Source of the DNA: Lojkania enalia
Lineage: Eukaryota > Ascomycota > Dothideomycetes > Pleosporales
NCBI GenBank assembly: GCA_010094045.1
Contig: ML986597.1
Location: 337,154 to 401,153, forward strand
DNA: 64,000 bases
Direction of reading: 5' to 3'
Every line of letters starts with the position of its first letter. The first letter of the stretch is position 1. The notes under the pieces are model-generated. The model saw nothing but the letters and a program-made list of their open reading frames with translations. It was not told where the DNA came from and searched no databases. This document shows, piece after piece, positions 58,235 to 64,000 of this stretch. The position numbers and the translations under genes are program-made.

Positions 58235-58247
58235 ATTTGTTAAAGCT
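58175..58247 (+). promoter_or_regulatory. Gypsy D self-primer and primer-binding site
   Basis: AGCTTTAACAA inside the LTR (58175-58185) is the exact complement of TTGTTAAAGCT (58237-58247), which starts two bases after the LTR. In Tf1 the first 11 nt of the mRNA fold back on the primer-binding site. The 11-nt length and position agree. If so, transcription starts at about 58175 and R-U5 is about 60 nt. Confidence 0.75.
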
Positions 58248-58303
58248 CATACTGCACTAGATTCTATCTTAACCGCTGAGCAGACCTGCCACCGTACGAA
58301 GTT

Positions 58304-59080
58304 ATGGACCAAAACGGACCGGTAGAACAAGGATTCGATATGGCGACTGTACAGAGACAGTTCGCTGAAATGGCAGCCAGGCTGGAATGCCTAGAGAAAG
58401 AAAAGCAGTAATGGCAACTTAAAAGAATAAGCCTTCATCGGAAGCTCGAGGAGCAACTGAATGAGCATTCGGCCCCTAAGGGGAGCGTCTCGCCGACCAC
58501 ACTATCGACAACTGCTAAGCCTATTCGTACGAAAGCTATACTTAACAAGCCGGACAAGTTCTAAGGAGACCGTAAAGCGTACCCTATTTGGAAAAGCAGC
58601 ATGAAGACCAAGATCCGCATCGACGGTTCATCCATAGGCTTAACAGACACGACGGTAGCAGCCTATATAGCATCGTTTTGTAAGAGTGACGCTAGAATGT
58701 ACCTTCAGTCGTACGAAAAACGTATTACTGCAGGCACCCTTACCTATAACAAATTCTAGACAATCATGGACATACGATATAATAACCCCCACCGTCAGAA
58801 ACGAGCCGGGATCGAGTTTAAAACCCTGAGACAAGGCAATAAGACCTTTGTTGAGTTCCTAGTCGAATACGATCGTCTCTCCATAGAAGCGTCGTACGAC
58901 TCTCACCCAGACCAAGTTAAGATACAAGATCTAGAAGGGAAGATTTGTCCCGAGCTCCGCCAATTAATAATTAGCAGCGTTAGCAAGGAAGACTTTACGT
59001 CATACGCGACCTTCGTACAGAAACTTCACATTCTTAATAACCGTCTTAAAGCAGCTAAACTCGATGGCACTTTCATATAG
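58304..59080 (+). pseudogene. Gypsy D gag
   Basis: From ATG 58304 the frame gives 258 residues to the stop at 59080 with three in-frame stops (58409-58411 and two more near 58562 and 58758), each explained by one C-to-T or G-to-A change in CAA or TGG. It starts MDQNGPVEQGFDMATVQRQF with a helical, Glu/Lys-rich segment. It contains PDKF*GDRKAYPIWKSSM and then RAGIEFKTLRQGNKTFVEFL, typical of gypsy gag capsid. No zinc knuckle is visible. The last 104 codons are open. The start follows the LTR and primer site by about 55 bp. Confidence 0.82.
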
Positions 59081-59539
59081 CCCTTCGGTTGGGGGAAGAC
59101 CAGTTGGATAAGGGACAGCCAGGGACAGCTACTTACGCCGCTCCCGCAACCACAACTATTAGCTACTGTCAACGATACTATAGACTGGACGCTAACAACT
59201 AATCGCGGACTCGTACGGCGCCTAGATATAAGGCCTCAGCTACCAGAGAAGATGAGGAATATTACCGAGAAAGAGCTGAAGGCTTAGAAATAATAGAATA
59301 CCTGTTTTACCTGCAGAAATGGGGGTTACTTTGCCTAAAGCTGCTGCTACGCTCCGCCCAGGAACAGTGTATAGTTTAATTAGGCTCGTACGATGCCGCT
59401 AGAGCCTGTTTAGTATAATAAGAAATGCAGAGATATAGCCCAAGTTAATAGGACAGGAAAAGTGTTGCTCTAAACGGAAGTCGGCGCTTAGAGCTATAAA
59501 AAGGGCAGGCGAATAAGCAAGTACTAGATGAATTTGATC

Positions 59540-59900
59540 AATTTCGGATAACTAGCGCTCTATTTACAGCCCCTACACTACTTAATAACACCTTTAGCCT
59601 TCTCGCCTTAATAGATGATAGCTGTAACTCATATATAATAGTCGAGAAAAGGATTATACGAAAGGCTAGACTAGAATACCTCCGCCTCCTAACGCTATTA
59701 ACGGCCTTATCATTCAGCAACTTCTCGGCTGGAATTATTAAGGAGGTGGCTATTATTAACTCGCTAAATGTAGGCGGAAGTCGGGCAGGTCTAGGTCGGG
59801 TATTTACTTACGTAGTCCTAAGGATAGAAGGAGATTATAGTATAATCTTAGGACGCTTATAGAGGCAAAGTAAGGACGCAATTATTAACCCAAAAACGGA
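59540..59900 (+). pseudogene. Gypsy D protease (RIPed)
   Basis: Near 59605-59645 the plus strand reads LLALIDDSCNSYIIVEK, which corresponds to ALIDSGCNSY of fungal gypsy proteases with the Gly position altered. Placed between gag and reverse transcriptase. Low residue conservation, so moderate certainty. Confidence 0.6.
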
Positions 59901-60279
59901 AATCCTATATATTCATAGAACGGGGGTAATCGTACGAAACCAGGAGCTTTAGAAGTAGTAATACACGGCTAATATTACCCAAGTCTCAGTATATACTTTC
60001 TCTACTATAGCGAAACGCTATAGGAGACGCCTATAAGATTCCCTTACTAAGCTACCCTACATTTTCACCGTCAGTATAGCCGACATTTAGAAGGCTCTAG
60101 AAAATAAGCCGAAGACGGACCCTCGTACGAAACTCCCTAAGGAATATATACAGTAGCTCTATGCCTTTAATTAATAGGAAGCCGATAAGCTACCGCCTTC
60201 AAGACCAGGAGTAGACCATATAATCGAGCTGGAAGGGAAAGATAGAAGCCCTTTAAGGATCCCCTCAGGTCCTTTATAT

Positions 60280-61560
60280 AGAATATTACAGGAGATGCTC
60301 CTTGTCCTTCAGAAGACCCTGATAGAGCTCTTTAATAAAGGATTTATTCGGGTCAGCAACTCCCTAGCTATAGCACCAGTCCTATTTATATGAAAACTAG
60401 GGGGTGGCTTCTACTTCTATATTAACTACCGCGCCCTAAATGCTATCATATAGAAAGACTACTACCCTCTACCTCTAATCCGAAAAACGCTGAATTAAAT
60501 TAGTTAAGCTAAGTAGTTTATAAAACTTAATATTATTGCTGCATTTAATAAGATTCGAATTAAAGAAGGAGACGAGTAGAAGATAATATTTACAACCCGC
60601 TACGGTTTATATAAGTAGCTAGTTACACCCTTTAGCCTTATAAATGCTCTAAGTACCTTCTAACGGTATATTAATCGTACAATCTAGGAGTATTTAAGCG
60701 ACTTTATCTCAGCATACTTAGATAATATCCTTATATATACGGACGGCTCCCTGCAAGACCATCGGCGCCACGTTAAAGTAATCCTTTAAAAGCTGATAGA
60801 TGCTGGCCTCTAACTCAATATTAATAAGTGCGAATTTAAGGTCTATACAATAAAATATCTCGGCTTTATTATTAATACGGAAAAAGATATCCGAATAGAC
60901 CTATAGAAAGTTAAGACAATCTAGGACTAAGAAGCGCCTATATTAGTTCGCGGTATATAGAGCTTTTTAAGCTTTATAAACTTCTACCGCTAGTTTATTA
61001 AAGAATTTTCTAAAGTAGTTACTCTACTAACAGCTCTTACCCGAAGGGAATAAGAGAAGAAACAGTTTTAACTCGATAATCGGGCACTTACCGCCTTTAA
61101 TCACCTAAAGTAATACTTCGTACGAGCGCTAGCGTTAGCCTAGTATAACCCTAAAAGGGAAACGATTCTAGAGTATAATACTTCTAGCTGGTATACTAGA
61201 AGCACGTTTCTATAATACGATAATAAAGGAGTTCTACAACCTATTATTTTTATATTAAAGCGAATACTTCTTATAGAGTATAACTATCTAATTTACGATA
61301 AGAAATTACTAGCAGTTATATAATGCCTTAAGGAATAGGAGGAGTCCTTAAAACTACTTACGCACTTTACAATTCGTATAGATTACTACAACCTAAAATA
61401 CTTTACTAAGGTATAAAGGCTCTCTAAGTACTAGGTAAGGTAGGCGGTATTCTTTACCCAGTTTAACTTCTAGTTTAAATATAAGCTGGGCAAGCTTAAT
61501 ATTCTAGCTAATACTCTCTCGCGTCGCGATTAGGATCTCCTAAAAAAAGCTGATAATAAG
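60280..61560 (+). pseudogene. Gypsy D reverse transcriptase and RNase H (RIPed)
   Basis: Visible blocks: GFIRVSNSLAIAPVLF near 60345, GGGFYFYINYRALN near 60395, TTRYGLYK*LVTPF near 60590, AYLDNILIYTDGS near 60712 (YLDD with D to N), then FINFYRQFIKEF near 60975 (RIPed). RNase H follows: DKKLLAVI near 61290 and IRIDYYNLKYF near 61375. Many stops. Confidence 0.82.
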
Positions 61561-61959
61561 CAGATCTAAGAAAGGATTAGCCAACTCTTCGGACTGTTTA
61601 ATTTTAAGGATAGGGTTTATACAGCCCCTATACGAACTAGAAACTAGCGTACTAAAGATACTCCTAATAATTAGATAGAGGTAGTTGCCCCGGAAGACTC
61701 TACATTAGGGGAGGAATCCATAGATAAAGGGGAGTCTATAACTAAGACATCGTACGAGGAGCAGTAAACACTAATAGAGACCTTATAGTAAGATGCTTAA
61801 GAAAAAGATAAGACGTACGCTGCACTTCTTCGCACTACTAAAGTAGGGGAGAGAATACTTTTAGAAACCCTCCGTTACCTTAGGATTAGCCTATCTAACC
61901 TCTCAGTCCTAGGAAATAGATTAATGTGGAGAGAACGCGCTTAAATTTCTAAGAGCGAG

Positions 61960-62960
61960 TTACTTTGTATAAAGCTAATCTAAGAGACTTACGACTCTTA
62001 CTTAGCTGGCCACTCTAATAAGAATATTATAATTAGGTTGATATTACAGCGCTATTTTTAGCCTAGAATAGCGGCGGACATTAAACGCTTTATACGAAAT
62101 TGCTACTCTTATAGTAGAAATACAGTTTAGCGTTCTAGAAAAAAAGGCCTGCTGCATCCTCTTCCAGTCCCTAAGAGGGTATAGTTAGAAATTTCAATAG
62201 ACTATATTATTAACTTACTAAGAACCGCATATAGTAATAAATATATCCTTATTATTACGGACCGTTTAAGTAAAGGAGTACTCTTTATCGCCGTTCCAGA
62301 CCTTAAGAGCTAAATATTAGCTAATAAGTTTATTAAGTATTTTATAGCACATTACGGGCTCCTATAAATAATAGTCTCTAATAGAGGAGAGTAGTTTATA
62401 TAAGGCGTATAGGCACGCGTCTACCGAATTCTTAAGATTAAGTAAAGGCTATTAACAGTATACTATCCAGAGACCGACGGAAGTATAGAGCGTATAAACC
62501 AGCTACTTAAAGAGCTTCTCTGCTACTATTATAACTACTACTAGAATAACTGGGATCTATAGCTACTACTAGCTCAGATCGCCGTTAGTACTAGGAACGC
62601 TTCCTCTACAAGAGTCAGCCTATTCTTTCTTACTTATAGCTATTACCTGAACTTGGGAGAGTCCGTACAACTAGAAGAGGAGCTGCTAATAGAGCAGCCT
62701 AGAGACCCTATTCACGCAGTAAAATAGATTATTAGTAAACTAAAAAACTGCGTCGAATTCGCGCAAGTAATAATAGCCTACGTATAATAGTAGCAGTAAG
62801 AAATTTATAATCGTACGAGGGATCCTATACTATAATACTAATTAGAGGACAAAGTTTAGCTTAACATGCGTAATATTAAGATGGATCCTGTAAGGAAAAA
62901 GAAGCTCTATAAGCTCTATTAATAATATACAGTTATTAAGACTGTTGGACGAAATATATA
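61960..62960 (+). pseudogene. Gypsy D integrase (RIPed)
   Basis: The zinc-binding part reads GHSNKNIIIRLILQRYF*PRI near 62000-62060 and then NCYSYSRN (family CxxCxR). The core has EISIDYIINLL near 62190, ITDRLSKGVLFIAVP near 62255, IVSNRGEQFI near 62370 (D to N) and TVYYPETDGSIERINQ near 62455. All landmarks of a gypsy integrase are in order. Confidence 0.85.
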
Positions 62961-63079
62961 CCGACTAGACACCCTATTAGGAATTCATAACATCTTCTAT
63001 ACAACTCTACTTTGCCCTGTTACTTAAGACCCGTTACCAAGTTAAATACAGGACGACTATTAACCAGCGCTAATCAGCG

Positions 63080-63275
63080 TTGGAAACGAAGATAAATGGG
63101 AGCTTGAGAAAATCCAAGACGTACGAGTGATTAGTAAGAGGGGAGGCGGCCTAAAACAGCAGTTCCTTTGTAAGTAGACTGGTTATACTACACCCTTATA
63201 GAATGACTAGAGCGACTGTAAAGATATAATCGCTCTAGGAGAATTCAAACGGGATACAGGGCGGAACTTTACTAA
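63080..63275 (+). pseudogene. Gypsy D chromodomain
   Basis: Reads WELEKIQDVRVISKR, then QFLCK*TGYTTPL*ND*SD and IIALGEFKRDTG. This follows the chromodomain pattern (W/E strand, LxxWxGY, W, final helix) with the two W codons now stops. It lies after integrase, close to the 3' LTR. Confidence 0.75.
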
Positions 63276-63303
63276 AGAACTACTTGTCCGTACAATTTAG
63301 CAC

Positions 63304-63330
63304 TAGAGGAAGAGGAGGAGGAGGAGGGGA
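63304..63330 (+). promoter_or_regulatory. Gypsy D polypurine tract
   Basis: 27 purines in a row (AGAGGAAGAGG, then GAGGAGGAGGGGA) ending four bases before the 3' LTR. Confidence 0.8.
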
Positions 63331-63334
63331 ATAT

Positions 63335-63536
63335 TGTAAAGGTCCTAGCCTATAGCTTAGTCCCGTTCTTGCGATGCTATAATGGTAGTTGCTCTTATAC
63401 GACCCTATATCTGCCTGGACTAAAGCAAGCAAATAACATATATCTCACCACCGTGTACCTTCTCTTCTCTTTCTCTAGCTTTAATAATAATGGATTCTCA
63501 TTGTATCTGATCCTATTATATCCTCAGACCTTCTTA
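63335..63536 (+). repeat. Gypsy D 3' LTR
   Basis: 202 bp, starts TGTAAAGG, ends CTTCTTA; RIPed partner of 58033-58234. Confidence 0.94.
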
Positions 63537-64000
63537 GTTAATACCCTACTTATACTATTAAATATCTAGAAGAATATCCTATAGTTTTCGTATTAATCTA
63601 AATACTATAGTATATTACCTAATATAATAAAATCTTTACCCTAAATTAATATAGTATAGAATTTTTAATCTTAGTATTTAATATAAATACTATACCTACT
63701 ACGCTAAACTAGGTTAAAATATTAATACTATCTTTTATCTAGATAATAAGTTCCTATATAATATATATATTAAAAGGTAGGAATTCTCTAGAAAGAAGAA
63801 AGGTATAATCTATTTTTAGTTTAATAATAATAATAGAGGATATAAACGTTTTTTCTTTTATAGTATTCTATAAGGTCCTTTACCTTAATATTTAAGATTA
63901 CTACTACTAATAATAGAGGTAGGTATAATAATAGGGGAAGATAATAAAGATTGGAAAATGCTAGATAACTCCTTTAATAAAGATCTTAAAATTAAGAATA

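Larger units (their letters stand above)
58033..63536 (+). mobile_element. Gypsy D, gypsy-type element with probable self-priming (Tf1/sushi-like)
   Basis: 5,504 bp with 202-bp LTRs (TGTGAAGGTCC...CAGACCTTCTCA) and the duplication GTTAA (58028-58032, 63537-63541). It is inserted in the imperfect fifth zinc unit of Copia D. Order: gag, protease, reverse transcriptase, RNase H, integrase, chromodomain. The first kilobase is nearly clean; the rest is strongly RIPed. Confidence 0.93.
53845..64000 (+). mobile_element. Copia D (third copy, plus strand, runs off the window)
   Basis: 5' LTR 53845-54014, then body colinear with Copia B reversed: 54015-58032, interruption by Gypsy D, then 63542-64000. 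The last base corresponds to about 42150 in Copia B, in the linker before reverse transcriptase. Strong RIP: no open frames, and cysteines of the zinc array (M1-M4 at about 57423-57948) largely turned into Tyr. Gag, protease and integrase are placed only by alignment to Copia B. Confidence 0.9.

Overview
The window is a repeat island of a filamentous ascomycete (Pezizomycotina). I find no host protein gene, rRNA, tRNA gene or CRISPR array. The evidence is the element set (Tad1-like LINE, copia-type and chromodomain gypsy-type LTR retrotransposons, Fot1/pogo DNA transposons) and mutation by repeat-induced point mutation (RIP): C:G to T:A transitions, mostly CpA to TpA, turn CAA/CAG/TGG codons into stops. 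The species cannot be named from the sequence.

Layout. A LINE on the minus strand (LINE A) occupies 1-1187 and 34311-37778. It is split by a copia element (Copia A, 1188-34310), which carries six nested insertions: two Fot1 copies (1522-3393 and 4239-6110), a chromovirus (Gypsy A, 7244-13202), a pogo-like deletion derivative (14099-15263), and two more gypsy elements (Gypsy B, 15797-22306; Gypsy C, 23010-32012). Removing them with their target duplications leaves 6,720 bp, against 6,721 bp for the uninterrupted Copia B (40076-46796). Copia B splits a second LINE (LINE B, about 38011-40075 and 46797-50266) at the same nucleotide. From 50376 to the window end the arrangement repeats in inverted orientation (LINE D, Copia D), giving a large palindrome with a 92-bp centre. 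Copia D is split by Gypsy D (58033-63536). Gypsy C holds a 10-N assembly gap flanked by two copies of the same 1,840-bp sequence, probably an unmerged contig overlap.

Copia B is the key element. Its gag-pol is one frame (46590 to 40252, minus strand) broken only by RIP-type stops, with protease, integrase, reverse transcriptase and RNase H active-site motifs intact. In the unusually long linker between integrase and reverse transcriptase, in the same frame, lie four consecutive perfect fungal Zn2Cys6 clusters (each CX2CX6CX8CX2CX6C) plus an imperfect fifth. Mutated versions are present at the same place in Copia A and Copia D, so the array belongs to the family. I know of no retrotransposon described with such an array, but could not search.

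Other signals: an 841-bp inversion caused by recombination between two Fot1 copies, shown by reciprocally swapped flanks; TA insertion sites that RIP itself appears to have made; a primer-binding site in Copia B that matches the initiator-tRNA anticodon arm (half-tRNA priming); an 11-nt LTR/PBS complementarity in Gypsy D that fits Tf1-type self-priming; unusual AGTTG...CAACT LTR ends in the copia family; and a 15-bp perfect hairpin in its LTR.
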